Positions 1 through 10,103 of a stretch of 48,963 nt of DNA are shown in pieces. The notes beneath the pieces are model-generated. The model worked only from the letters and a program-made list of their open reading frames with translations. It made no database searches and was not told the DNA's origin. The first letter of the stretch is position 1, and each line of letters starts with the position of its first letter. The position numbers were made by a program, and so were the translations under genes. The DNA comes from Ktedonobacteraceae bacterium (lineage in GTDB: Bacteria > Chloroflexota > Ktedonobacteria > Ktedonobacterales > Ktedonobacteraceae): positions 1 to 48,963 of the forward strand of contig JAFAXQ010000154.1 in NCBI GenBank assembly GCA_019240835.1, given 5' to 3'.

Positions 1-62
1 TCGGCTAGCGCGCAGCGTTCGGGACGCTGAGGTCGGAGGTTCAAGTCCTCTCACCCCGACCA
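1..62 (+). tRNA. tRNA-Pro (anticodon CGG), 5' end truncated by window edge
   Basis: Anticodon stem-loop CAGCG-TTCGGGA-CGCTG, T-arm GGAGG-TTCAAGT-CCTCT, acceptor 3' strand CACCCCG-A-CCA ending at 62. Confidence 0.85.
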
Positions 63-406
63 GGATGACGCACATCTCCTTTGGTGTTAGTCATATCAAT
101 TCCACGGGTCAATGAAGGAGTTAAGGAATGCGGAGGTACCAGATACAAGCCACTGCTAACGCAGGCTGCTATCTGACCATCACCGTTATGTGCCCGGCAA
201 ACATAACGCAACAGACGGTGAACAGCGTGCCTCTGGCTGTGCCTTGCTCACCTGGATATGCAAGAGACCTTCGCTCTTATCCATCTAGTCATCGTCGTAG
301 GCGGCGATAAAGGCTGAAGCCAAGGTACATATCTGCCTTGCTTCGTGTTTCTTCCTCGCCGTCTGCCCTGGTTATCGACACTGACAGAGAGGAAGGGAAC
401 GTATTC

Positions 407-949
407 ATGCCTGTTCTTGTATTGAATTCCTCGCTACAGCCTCTCTCGGTCATTCCAGAACGTCGTCTCATCGTCTTGCTCTCCAAGCAGAAGGTCACAT
501 TCGTAGATGAGAATGTTCGTAGGTTGATCGAAGAGAGTATCGCCGCCCGTCGTCTTGATTTGGAGCGCCCTGTGATTGTGCAGTTGCTGGTCAATGTGCG
601 CCTACCACGCATCGCCCTCCAGCCTACCCGAGCCAATATCCTACTACGAGATGACGAAGTGTGTCAGTACTGTGCCAAGCGCAGTCGCGACCTAACACTT
701 GACCATGTCATCCCTCGTTCTCGTGGCGGACAAAGTACCTGGGAAAATCTGGTTGCTTGCTGTAAAACGTGTAACGGCAAGAAGGGCAACCGCTTGCTCA
801 AAGAAGCGAATATGCACCTGATCCGTCAGCCGCGACCCTTGCCGCAAGAGTACGCGGGTGTCTTCCTCTTGCGCTATCCCAAACTGCGTGAGGCCTACGA
901 AGAGTTTATCACGAGCTTCCACAGCGGTGGACAGGGCATGACTGCCTAA
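407..949 (+). CDS. HNH endonuclease family protein
   Basis: HNH core CQYC...LDHVIPRSRGGQSTWENLVACCKTCNGKKGNR; ATG at 407 with GGAAGGG upstream. Confidence 0.88.
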   Translation: MPVLVLNSSLQPLSVIPERRLIVLLSKQKVTFVDENVRRLIEESIAARRLDLERPVIVQLLVNVRLPRIALQPTRANILLRDDEVCQYCAKRSRDLTLDHVIPRSRGGQSTWENLVACCKTCNGKKGNRLLKEANMHLIRQPRPLPQEYAGVFLLRYPKLREAYEEFITSFHSGGQGMTA

Positions 950-956
950 ACTAAGC

Positions 957-998
957 AGAAAGTAATAGAGAGCTTGGGCAAACTTTCTATTACTTTCT
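957..998. terminator. Hairpin terminator downstream of HNH gene
   Basis: Perfect 13-bp inverted repeat AGAAAGTAATAGA (957-969) / TCTATTACTTTCT (986-998). Confidence 0.6.
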
Positions 999-1254
999 CG
1001 TTGATTTGTACCTGTTCGATCTATTAAAACGTATTAATATTACTGTTAGAGGGGCGACCACGATGGTCGCCCGAGCAATCCCGCTGCCAGTACGCCCCTT
1101 GTGTGAGAGACATCTTTTGGGCGGATGTAGCGGATTTATACAACCTGATCAGCATCAAAGGACTTGGTGCATATGGTATAGTTACAAGAGAGAATCTGTG
1201 CTTTGTTCTGGTGGCAACAGTGCTGATTGCTGTACGCCAGAGGAAGGTGATTAG

Positions 1255-2727
1255 ATGTTAGAGCAAATCACATCGGATGAAGCTTCAAAAAGCTCAATGT
1301 TAGGAGCTACGTACCTTTGCTTACATGGACACTTCTACCAACCGCCACGCGAAGATCCATTTAGCGCTGCTATTCCTCCCGAGCCAGGAGCTACTCCCTA
1401 CGCAAACTTCAATGAGAAAATTACCGCTGAGTGCTATCGTCCTAACGCCATGGCTGGCAATTTCGATGCCATAAGCTTTGATCTCGGCCCTACCTTGGCG
1501 TCATGGCTAGAACAGACGCACCCCGATGTGTACCGACGCATCATTGCTGCTGATCAGATGCATATGCTGCGCTACGGCGTGGGTAATGCGCTGGCCCAGG
1601 CTTACAACCATACCATTCTGCCGCTGGCGACGCAGCGTGACAAGCTGACCCAGATACGCTGGGGGCTAGACGACTTCCGCCATCGCTACAACCACGATGC
1701 ATATGGCATGTGGTTAGCAGAGACAGCGGTGGACATAGAGACCCTCGATCTGCTGGCACAATGTGGCGTCACCTATGTCGTGCTGGCCCCTTGGCAAGCA
1801 GCGACGCCGATTGACCCCACAGAACCTTATATCATCCGGCTGCACAATGGTCGCCGTATTAGTGCGTTCTTTTATAACGCACCGCTCTCAGGCGGTGTTT
1901 CTTTCGACTGGGACACGACCAACGATGCCAACATCTTCGCCGCGTCCTACCTGCCCGACCATCTCGTGCATGACAAGCGTGTTGCTGAGGAAGCGCAACT
2001 GCTGCTCATCGCCACCGATGGCGAGCTGTATGGCCACCACAAGCCCTGGCGCGATAAGTTCCTGACCCATCTAGTACGTCATGGCGCTCCCAACTACGGC
2101 TTCGAGGTCTGTACGCTTGAGCGCTATATGATCATGCATCCACCCACGAAAGAGGCACAATTGTGCGTGCCGAGTGCGTGGAGCTGCGCACATGGTATCG
2201 CACGCTGGCACACAGGCTGCGAATGTACCGAAGGAGAAAGTGGTTGGAAGGGCACACTTCGCCAAGCACTCAACAACCTCGCACGACGGGGCAATCTCCT
2301 GTTTGAGCAGTATACAGGCAAATTTCTGCGTGACCCCTGGGCTGCACGCAATGACTACCTCTCGTTGCGCAACGGCTGGCTGTCACCAAAGAGCTTCTGG
2401 GCACGTCATGGTCGATGGGGGCGTCGACCTCTCAATAGACAAGTAGGTCGGCGCGTTCTGCTGCTGCTCGAAGCACAATACTACCAACAGTATAGCTTTA
2501 CAAGCTGTGGTTTCTTCTTTGAGGACCTGGATCGCATTGAGCCGCGCAACAACATCGCTTTCGCCCGCCGTGCTATTAGCCTCACCTGGCAAGCTCTCGC
2601 TGTCGATCTCCAGCGCGACTTCCTGCACGACCTGCAAGCTACTAAGAGCTGGCGTACTGGAGTAACTGGGGCAGACCTGTACAGGCAGTTACCAGTCGTT
2701 GAACACAAGCTGCTACCACCCCTTTGA
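1255..2727 (+). CDS. Glycoside hydrolase family 57-like protein
   Basis: N-terminal YLCLHGHFYQPPREDPF, ATDGELYGHHKPWRDKFL motif typical of GH57-type enzymes. Confidence 0.8.
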   Translation: MLEQITSDEASKSSMLGATYLCLHGHFYQPPREDPFSAAIPPEPGATPYANFNEKITAECYRPNAMAGNFDAISFDLGPTLASWLEQTHPDVYRRIIAADQMHMLRYGVGNALAQAYNHTILPLATQRDKLTQIRWGLDDFRHRYNHDAYGMWLAETAVDIETLDLLAQCGVTYVVLAPWQAATPIDPTEPYIIRLHNGRRISAFFYNAPLSGGVSFDWDTTNDANIFAASYLPDHLVHDKRVAEEAQLLLIATDGELYGHHKPWRDKFLTHLVRHGAPNYGFEVCTLERYMIMHPPTKEAQLCVPSAWSCAHGIARWHTGCECTEGESGWKGTLRQALNNLARRGNLLFEQYTGKFLRDPWAARNDYLSLRNGWLSPKSFWARHGRWGRRPLNRQVGRRVLLLLEAQYYQQYSFTSCGFFFEDLDRIEPRNNIAFARRAISLTWQALAVDLQRDFLHDLQATKSWRTGVTGADLYRQLPVVEHKLLPPL

Positions 2728-2735
2728 AAATGAAT

Positions 2736-2774
2736 GTGATAGTTGGCTCCGACGAAGTCAGAGCCAACTGTCAC
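2736..2774. terminator. Bidirectional terminator-like palindrome between GH57 and ffh
   Basis: GTGATAGTTGGCTC (2736-2749) / GAGCCAACTGTCAC (2761-2774), one G-T wobble. Confidence 0.7.
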
Positions 2775-2775
2775 A

Positions 2776-4275
2776 TCATCTTCTTCCGCTTCTGGCTCTC
2801 TGTTTTCGTTTCTCTTTCCGTGCAGCTTTGTTTTTCTTTTTGTTGGCTGCCCCACTCGGTCGAGGAGGTGTCGCGGTTGCGGCGGGTGCATCTGGTATAG
2901 AGGGCATGCCAGCAATGTCCATAGCGCCGCCGTACTGTCGCGCCAATTGCGCCCACGGACCCTTGCCGCTACTGACCTGGCGCATCATCGTGCGCATCTC
3001 GTTGAACTGGTCTAGCAGTTGATTCAGTTCCTGCACACTCGTGCCACTGCCTTTGGCAATGCGCCTGCGACGACTCCCGTTGATGATGTCGGGGTTGCGC
3101 CGTTCCTCCAAGGTCATTGAAAGGATCATGGCTTCAATATACTTGAGCTGGTCTCCCTCCAGTGCCTCCTCCATGTCAGGCATCGCTGCCAGCTTATTGA
3201 AGCCCGGCAACATCTCCATGACCTGACGCAGCGGACCCATACGCTTCAACTGGCGCATAGCCGTGAGGAAGTCCTCCAGGTCAAACTTTCCCTGTTTGAG
3301 CTTGGCCTGGGCCTTGAGCGCTTCTTCCTGGTCGATGGTCTCCTGGGCGCGCTCGATCAGCGAGAGCACATCTCCCATACCGAGTATACGTGACGCGAGG
3401 CGGTCTGGATAAAAAGGTTCCAGCGCGTCGGTCTTTTCGCCAACGCCCATGAACTTAATCGGCACGCCCGTCACTGAGCGGATGGAGAGGGCGGCACCAC
3501 CCCTGGCATCGCCATCCATCTTCGTCAGAATCATGCCCGTGAGCGAGACCGCCTTATTAAAGTCGTCAGCCACACGTACCGCTTCTTGACCGGTCATGGC
3601 ATCGGCAACGAGCAATATCTCGCCTGGGTGTACTCGGTTGCGAATATTTACAACCTCTTGCATCATACGCTCGTCAATGTTGAGGCGACCTGCCGTGTCG
3701 AGGATCGCCAGGGTGCAGGCTTGCTCACGCGCATAGTCGATTGCATGCGCGCAGATATCAACGGGGTTGGCTCCTGTCGGCTCTGAATAGACAGGGATGG
3801 TGAGTTGTTTGCCCAGCGTCTTCAACTGATTGACAGCAGCGGGTCGGTACATATCAGCCGCGACCAGCAGTGGCCGCTGGCCTTGTTTACGCAAGTAGTT
3901 AGCGAGCTTAGCAGCAGTGGTCGTTTTACCGGAGCCTTGCAGACCTACCAACATAATGAGTGCAGGTGGAGAGCCTCCGAGATTGAGGTTGTTCTTACCA
4001 TCTGTGCCTCCGAGCACCTCAATCAACTCTTCGTTCACGATTGAAAGCACTTGTTGCGCCGGCGAGAGGCTCCCCATGACGTCAGCTCCGATGGCCTTCT
4101 GCTTCACACGTTCAACGAACTGGCGTGCTACCTTCAGATTCACATCAGCTTCAATCAGCGCCAGGCGCACCTCGCGCAGTGCCGCATTGACATCCTCTTC
4201 AGTCAGCTTGCCTTGCCCACCTAAGTTTGTGAAAATTCCTTCGAGTCGTTTTGATAAGCTATCAAACATCGCCAT
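2776..4275 (-). CDS. ffh: Signal recognition particle protein Ffh
   Basis: GLQGSGKTTTAAKLANYL P-loop, DTAGRLNID, TKMDGDARGGAALS, M-domain LKRMGPLRQVMEMLPG. Confidence 0.97.
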   Translation of the reverse strand: MAMFDSLSKRLEGIFTNLGGQGKLTEEDVNAALREVRLALIEADVNLKVARQFVERVKQKAIGADVMGSLSPAQQVLSIVNEELIEVLGGTDGKNNLNLGGSPPALIMLVGLQGSGKTTTAAKLANYLRKQGQRPLLVAADMYRPAAVNQLKTLGKQLTIPVYSEPTGANPVDICAHAIDYAREQACTLAILDTAGRLNIDERMMQEVVNIRNRVHPGEILLVADAMTGQEAVRVADDFNKAVSLTGMILTKMDGDARGGAALSIRSVTGVPIKFMGVGEKTDALEPFYPDRLASRILGMGDVLSLIERAQETIDQEEALKAQAKLKQGKFDLEDFLTAMRQLKRMGPLRQVMEMLPGFNKLAAMPDMEEALEGDQLKYIEAMILSMTLEERRNPDIINGSRRRRIAKGSGTSVQELNQLLDQFNEMRTMMRQVSSGKGPWAQLARQYGGAMDIAGMPSIPDAPAATATPPRPSGAANKKKNKAARKEKRKQRARSGRR

Positions 4276-4668
4276 AATTGCGTTTCCTCTCTCCGCCAGT
4301 TGCTTGTCATGCGCCTTATTATAGCACGTTGTCTAGCTTTGCAACACACGTTTTGCTTCGAGCTTTTGCCCAGTTGTATGAGTACACAAAATGGTGTGAG
4401 GTGACTCGCCCTTCTCCTCGCAAGCTTTGATTGCTCGTTTTATCAACACGCAACGCTCTATTTTTTAACACAATGGAATCTTGCCTATAAGTCAGTACAA
4501 TGATATTATCCTATATATGCGACCGCACCATCTTTCAAGGGAGTTTTCTGTGTAAAGTTGCAGATAAGGCAATGAAAGAGCCTCAAACAGCCTCTTAGAG
4601 GAGATTCTGGGTGCTTACAGTGTCGTCACCCCTTTCATAGCACGTAGATCATAGAAGGAGTACGCTTT

Positions 4669-5886
4669 ATGCATCCACGGAATAGGTGCATCTCTCCGAG
4701 CATCACGCTCGAAGACATCTATGGCCCGAACAGCATTTACAACTCACGCGCATCTGTTTCTGCTTTTGAGTGGATTTTTTACGATTTACCTATGGTTGAG
4801 GCTTATACGGGCAATCAGCAAACCATTATGGGCAGGATGCCAATGATTTGTAGCACTTCTGTCTCCACTGCAGCAGTGCGCGACCTGTTGCAACAAGCAG
4901 GGCTGCAAGGTGCTTTACACCGCTATTCCTACTTCTCCGAAGAGGACTACCAGAAGCTGTTAGCACAGCTCATCAGTAGCCCCTACACGCTTGTCGTGCA
5001 ACACGTCTATCCTCCGTCGGAGCTGCCAGCTCATAAATATTGGATATCGCCCGAGTTGCTCTCATTCTTGAACAACAAGGCTCACCTGACAGACCTTGTG
5101 CCAACAGAGTACGTAGCCCATCGTGTTGTTGTCGAAACCGCAACCATCGCAGAAAACTCTGTGCCTCCTCTTCCATTCCCATGCGTAATGAAAGTCGTGT
5201 CAGGCCGCTCTAGTGGGACTGGAGTTGGTGTCATGATCTGCTCTAACGCTGATGATTTCCAAGCGGCAAAAAAACATTTCCATAGCTGTCAGCAAGTCGT
5301 GGTTGAGGAATTTGTCACGGTGAAACGCAACTTGTGTGTGCAGTTTGCGACGACTCAGCAGGGTGGAATTCAGTATTTAGGTGCAGCCGAACAGGTCACC
5401 ACTGGCCAGGTACACTATGCAGGAAGTTGGCTAGATCCACACGTCCAACCAACAGAGCGTATGCTCCAGGTTGGACAGCGTATTATGGAGAAGGCCGTTG
5501 CATTGGGGTATAAAGGAGTAGCAGGCTTTGATATAGTCTTGTTGCCTGATGACCGTGTAGTCGTGTTAGACTTGAATTTTCGTGTCAATGGTTCCACTGC
5601 TACTATCCTTCTCCAGCGGGGGATCATGGAAGCGTACGGCGTGAGTACCCTACTGTACACTTCTTGGCTGTGGCATGGTGCTACTGCTCAGCGTCTCGCT
5701 CGCGCCCAGCAGTTTATCCAACAGGGCTATTTCATTCCACTCTCTTTCTATAACGCTGAACTGAGTCCATACCCAGAAGCCGCTTCTAGACTGCTTGGTA
5801 TAGTGATAGGGCAGTCACGGGAAGAGGTGGCTGCGAGAAATGAGCAATTCTCGCGAGAATTGGCCGCCACTCCTTCCGTGCTATGA
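4669..5886 (+). CDS. ATP-grasp domain protein, copy 1 (405 aa)
   Basis: VVVEEFVTVKRNLCVQF ... GVAGFDIVLLPDDRVVVLDLNFRVNGST resembles the ATP-grasp catalytic core; about 80% identical by eye to the next gene. Confidence 0.78.
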   Translation: MHPRNRCISPSITLEDIYGPNSIYNSRASVSAFEWIFYDLPMVEAYTGNQQTIMGRMPMICSTSVSTAAVRDLLQQAGLQGALHRYSYFSEEDYQKLLAQLISSPYTLVVQHVYPPSELPAHKYWISPELLSFLNNKAHLTDLVPTEYVAHRVVVETATIAENSVPPLPFPCVMKVVSGRSSGTGVGVMICSNADDFQAAKKHFHSCQQVVVEEFVTVKRNLCVQFATTQQGGIQYLGAAEQVTTGQVHYAGSWLDPHVQPTERMLQVGQRIMEKAVALGYKGVAGFDIVLLPDDRVVVLDLNFRVNGSTATILLQRGIMEAYGVSTLLYTSWLWHGATAQRLARAQQFIQQGYFIPLSFYNAELSPYPEAASRLLGIVIGQSREEVAARNEQFSRELAATPSVL

Positions 5887-6096
5887 GGACCTGCGCGAAG
5901 TAGCCAGTGAGTCAGGTTCTGGCAGGGGGTTCCGACAATAGAAGCAGTGCAAGCCGAAAAGTTTTGTGTGTAGAATTGCAGATGAGGCAGTGACAAAGCC
6001 TCAAACAGCCTCTTCGCGGAGATTCTGGGTGGTTACAATGTTGTCACCCCTTTATAGACAGCTTTTACAGCATATATCACAGAAGGAGTACGCTTT

Positions 6097-7314
6097 ATGC
6101 GTCCAGAGAATAGGTGCATCTCCCCGAGTATCACGCTCGAAGACATCTATGGCCCAAACAGCATTTACAACTCACGCGCATCTGTTTCTGCTTTTGAGTG
6201 GGTTTTTCCAGATTTACCCATGCTTGAGGCTTTTACGGGGAATCAACAGACCATTATGGGCCGGATGCCGATGATTTGCAATTCTTCTGTCTCCACTCCC
6301 GAAGGACTCGACTTGTTGCAACAAGCAGGGCTGCAAGCTGCCTTACGACGCTATACCTACTTCTCTCAAGAGGACTTCCAAAAGCTATTAGCACAGCTTC
6401 TTCCCAGCCCCTACACCTTTGTTGTGCAACACGTCTATCCTCCGGCAGAGCTGCCGGCTCATAAATATTGGATATCGCCCGAGCTACTCTCATTCTTGAA
6501 CAACAAAGCTCACCTGACAGACTTTGTGCCAACAGAATACGTAGCCCGTCGTGCTGTTGTCGAAACCGCAACCATCACAGAAAAGCTTTTTCCATCTCTC
6601 CCATTCCCTTGGGTGATCAAAGCCGTTTCAGATCACTCTAGTGGGGCAGGCACCGCCGTCATGATCTGCTCTAGCGCTGATGAGCTCCAAGCAGCAAAAG
6701 AATATTTCCACATCTGTCAGCAAGTCGTGGTCGAGGAATTTGTCACGGTGAAACGCAACTTGTGTGTGCAGTTTGCGACGACTCAGCAGGGTGGAATTCA
6801 GTATTTAGGTGCAGCCGAACAGGTCACCGATGGGCAAGGTCACTATTTAGGAAGTTGGCTAGACCAAGACGTGAAGCCATCAGAGCGCATGCTCCAGGTT
6901 GGACGACATATCATGGAGAAGGCCGTTGCACTGGGGTATAAAGGAGTAGCAGGCTTTGATATAGTCTTGTTGTCTGATGACCGTGTAGTCGTGTTAGACT
7001 TGAATTTTCGTGTCAACGGTTCTACTGCTGCTGTCCTTCTCCAGCGAGGGACCATGGAAGCGTACGGCGTGAGTACCCTACTGTACAATTCCTGGGAGTG
7101 GCATGGTGCTATTGGTCGTCGTATCGCTCTGGCCCAGCAGTTTATCCAACAGGGCTATTTTGTTCCGCTCTCTTTCTATAACGCTGAAGCCGGTCCATAC
7201 CCAAATTCCGCCTCTATGCTCGTTGGTATAGTGATAGGGCAGTCACGGGAAGAGGTGGCTGCGAGAAATGAGCAATTCACGAAGGAATTAGCTTCCGCCC
7301 CTTCCATCCTTTGA
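6097..7314 (+). CDS. ATP-grasp domain protein, copy 2 (405 aa), tandem paralogue
   Basis: Same length and motifs as 4669..5886; upstream region also duplicated. Confidence 0.78.
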   Translation: MRPENRCISPSITLEDIYGPNSIYNSRASVSAFEWVFPDLPMLEAFTGNQQTIMGRMPMICNSSVSTPEGLDLLQQAGLQAALRRYTYFSQEDFQKLLAQLLPSPYTFVVQHVYPPAELPAHKYWISPELLSFLNNKAHLTDFVPTEYVARRAVVETATITEKLFPSLPFPWVIKAVSDHSSGAGTAVMICSSADELQAAKEYFHICQQVVVEEFVTVKRNLCVQFATTQQGGIQYLGAAEQVTDGQGHYLGSWLDQDVKPSERMLQVGRHIMEKAVALGYKGVAGFDIVLLSDDRVVVLDLNFRVNGSTAAVLLQRGTMEAYGVSTLLYNSWEWHGAIGRRIALAQQFIQQGYFVPLSFYNAEAGPYPNSASMLVGIVIGQSREEVAARNEQFTKELASAPSIL

Positions 7315-7405
7315 GCACTGCCCACGTCGTTTTTTCTGTGAAGTCTGAGTGATGCATTCATGTTAGAGAAAAACACTCGTCTTTGAGCAAGAGGAGCAAT
7401 AGGTT

Positions 7406-9049
7406 GTGCAAAGTGAAACAACAGAGACAGATGCTCTCCAGGTACCAGTGTTGGTTGTTGGAGGTGCCTTGGTAGGACTGTCCATGTCGCTCTTTCTCTC
7501 CTGGCAGGGAGTTCCATCCTTACTAGTTGAGAAGCACCCGCAGCCAGCCCGTCTGCCTCGCGCACGCGGGTATAACGCACGCACGATGGAACTGTTCCGC
7601 GTACTTGGGTTGGAGGAGGCTATTCGTGCAGCTCAGTTGCCCATAGCACAGAATCAGGGAATGGTGCGCGTCGAGTCGCTCGCGGGACGCGAGATTGCCC
7701 GTCTAGATGAGGATGGGCAAGCCGACCTCTCGGCTCTCTCGCCTACTGCAGCATGCATCATCGGCCAGCAACAGCTCGAACCAATTCTGCTCGATGCTGC
7801 AAAGAGGATGGGGAGCGATATCCGTTTCAACAGCGAACTGGTCTCATTTGAGCAGGATGAGACGGGCGTTTCCGCTGTCATTCGTGAACGCGTGACTGGA
7901 CGCGAATGGCGCGTGCGAGCACACTATCTCATCGCTGCCGATGGCGCTCACAGCAGTATTCGTGACGCTCTTGGCATTCAGACCCAAGGACCAGGGACAA
8001 TCTCTTACTCCACCAACGTTTCCTTTGAGGCGGATCTGCGTGAGGCGCTACGTGGGCGGCGCATCTTTCTCTACTATGTGAGCAATCCGCACTTGCCCGA
8101 TGGACAGGCTGGCCTGATGCCAGATGATAATGAGCGACGCTGGTTTTTCGGTACTCCCATCCATCCAGAGCGTGGTGAGCGACGTGAGGATATGACCGAT
8201 GAGCGCTGCATCGAACTCATTCGCATTGCCGTGGGTATGCCTGATCTTGAGGTCAAGATATTGCCTGCCTATCCGTGGGACCCTATAAAAGTGGGTGTGT
8301 GGGAACTGGCGGCACGCTACGCAGAGAGCTATCGCAAAGGGCGTGTTTTTCTGGCTGGTGATGCCGCGCATACGGTGCTGCCAAGTGGTGGGCTGGGTGC
8401 TGGCACTGGTATTCAGGATGCCTTCAATCTGGCTTGGAAGTTGGCTCTGGTCTTGGCAGGCAAGGCTGGTACTGGGTTGCTCGATTCCTATGAATCCGAA
8501 CGGCTGCCAGTAGGCAAACTCGTCGTTGAGCAGACGCTTCAGCGTCAGTTCTATCGTACTGGTACGGCAGAGAGCACGTTAGTTGACAGTGCTGATCTGA
8601 TCTTTGGCTTTCGCTATCGTAGTGCGGCAATCGTTGCCGAACCCGGCGCGAACGAAGCTCCACTTACCCAACATCCTAGTACACTATGCGGTGAGCCAGG
8701 GACACGAGCACCGCATATCATGCTAGAGCGCGATGGCTTACAGATCTCGACCATTGACTTATGTGGAGGCAGATGGACGTTGCTGGTCGGTGACCAGGGT
8801 ACTCTCTGCAACGAGGCGGCGCATCGGGTGAGCAAGCGGCTGGAGCTTCCGCTGTCAGTGTATACCATCGGCGCAGAGCATGGGTTGAAGGATGTCGAAG
8901 GACGGTGGGATGCTGCCTATGGCGTGGGCGCAGCGGGAGCCGTGCTGGTGCGCCCTGATGGCTTCGTCGCGTGGCGTAGCAGCACGGTTGACGAGCAGCC
9001 CGAACTCGCGTTAGAGAAAGCGTTGGTGCGTGTGCTCGCCCTGTGCTGA
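7406..9049 (+). CDS. FAD-dependent monooxygenase (aromatic-ring hydroxylase-like)
   Basis: VLVVGGALVGLSMSLFL FAD-binding, YLIAADGAHSSIRDALGI (DG motif), RVFLAGDAAHTVLPSGGLGAGTGIQDAFNLAWKLA (GD motif); GTG start. Confidence 0.92.
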   Translation: MQSETTETDALQVPVLVVGGALVGLSMSLFLSWQGVPSLLVEKHPQPARLPRARGYNARTMELFRVLGLEEAIRAAQLPIAQNQGMVRVESLAGREIARLDEDGQADLSALSPTAACIIGQQQLEPILLDAAKRMGSDIRFNSELVSFEQDETGVSAVIRERVTGREWRVRAHYLIAADGAHSSIRDALGIQTQGPGTISYSTNVSFEADLREALRGRRIFLYYVSNPHLPDGQAGLMPDDNERRWFFGTPIHPERGERREDMTDERCIELIRIAVGMPDLEVKILPAYPWDPIKVGVWELAARYAESYRKGRVFLAGDAAHTVLPSGGLGAGTGIQDAFNLAWKLALVLAGKAGTGLLDSYESERLPVGKLVVEQTLQRQFYRTGTAESTLVDSADLIFGFRYRSAAIVAEPGANEAPLTQHPSTLCGEPGTRAPHIMLERDGLQISTIDLCGGRWTLLVGDQGTLCNEAAHRVSKRLELPLSVYTIGAEHGLKDVEGRWDAAYGVGAAGAVLVRPDGFVAWRSSTVDEQPELALEKALVRVLALC

Positions 9050-9214
9050 TAGATCATTTCATTTAACTATTGCTTTCGCGTACCTCTGCAAGCGATAGAT
9101 CCCTCATTGCGTATGTGCTAAACTTAGAAGACGAAGCGAAGTAACGAGGCAGTGCAGAAAACAATCACCCAGACTGAGCGCTGAATAGTGCTCAATCATG
9201 TAAGGAGAATAGTT

Positions 9215-10048
9215 ATGAGCAATCCCGACTACCGTGTGGTATGGGTACATGGCATAAGCGATTACAAGGCTGGCTATTCGATGCCGTGGGAGGCAGCATT
9301 TAATACCTACCTGAACTTTCCTGACAGTGACTATCTTGAAGTGCTCTGGTCTAGCGTGTTCACAGGCGTGAACAGGATATCGCTTACCCCCGAAGAGCAG
9401 TTAGCGGCTGATGAGCTACGCAAAGCATTAGCAACAACGTTGCTAGCTCGTGCGACAGCACAACTGCCTGGTGTCTCCGCATTGTTAGGCGAGTGGTCAA
9501 CCCTGACAGACAAGCTAGCTTTGCTCCCTAACCCAGATGACTATATTGGTGAATTCACGAGGTACCTAGCGAGTAGAACCGTACGCAACGCAGTCAAGGA
9601 GAAATTGAAGGAGAAGTTACGCCCGCTGGCTGCGAGCGGAGATGACATCTCACTTATTTCGCATAGCTGGGGAACGGTAGTTGCCTACGAGAGCTTGCTT
9701 GATTTGCAGACAGAGCTTCCTACCTTTAAACTGAGGAACCTGTTCACACTCGGCAGCCCCCTCTGGATGGTACAACTCCTGCTTGATGATCGCTCGGGAC
9801 GCAAGCCAAGCAATACTAGCACCTGGGTGAATATTCATGCTGTAGGCGATCTGATTGGCTCTTGGCTACGTCCAGGCTTCCAGGACGATAAGGATTTTGC
9901 CGTACCCTCATTTGGCACTGGCAATCCTCATTTAAGCTATTTTGTGGCTGGCAATGTGGCAGTGCAACGCGATATCGTCAAAGCCACTATTCTAGGACCG
10001 TATGAAGGCTCAATCAAAGACACATCCCTTGGGGGAATGAGATTGTAA
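9215..10048 (+). CDS. Alpha/beta-hydrolase (lipase)-like protein
   Basis: RVVWVHGISDYKAG, ISLISHSWGTVVAYESL (GxSxG-like SHSWG). Confidence 0.6.
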   Translation: MSNPDYRVVWVHGISDYKAGYSMPWEAAFNTYLNFPDSDYLEVLWSSVFTGVNRISLTPEEQLAADELRKALATTLLARATAQLPGVSALLGEWSTLTDKLALLPNPDDYIGEFTRYLASRTVRNAVKEKLKEKLRPLAASGDDISLISHSWGTVVAYESLLDLQTELPTFKLRNLFTLGSPLWMVQLLLDDRSGRKPSNTSTWVNIHAVGDLIGSWLRPGFQDDKDFAVPSFGTGNPHLSYFVAGNVAVQRDIVKATILGPYEGSIKDTSLGGMRL

Positions 10049-10103
10049 CTTGAGAACTCGGTGGATAATTGTAAAGTAATTATCTACCGAGTTCTCAAGT
10101 TAC
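10045..10103. terminator. Long bidirectional terminator palindrome containing both convergent stop codons
   Basis: GTAACTTGAGAACTCGGTGGATAATT (10045-10070) / AATTATCTACCGAGTTCTCAAGTTAC (10078-10103), 25 of 26 matched. Confidence 0.85.

Noticed and set aside
407-949. HNH gene as part of a tRNA-integrated mobile element
   Set aside because: It lies next to tRNA-Pro, but no integrase, att duplication or other mobile genes were seen.
1006-1254. 82-aa ORF upstream of GH57
   Set aside because: Covers a hairpin-rich intergenic region, no RBS or recognisable motif.
2481-2915. Long minus-strand ORFs overlapping GH57 and ffh ends, and similar antisense ORFs elsewhere
   Set aside because: Antisense to confident genes with no family-like motifs; typical by-products of codon bias.
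5966-6274. ORF MCRIADEAVTKPQTASSRRFW... as a real gene
   Set aside because: Runs out of frame into the second ATP-grasp gene; only its short leader portion is of interest.
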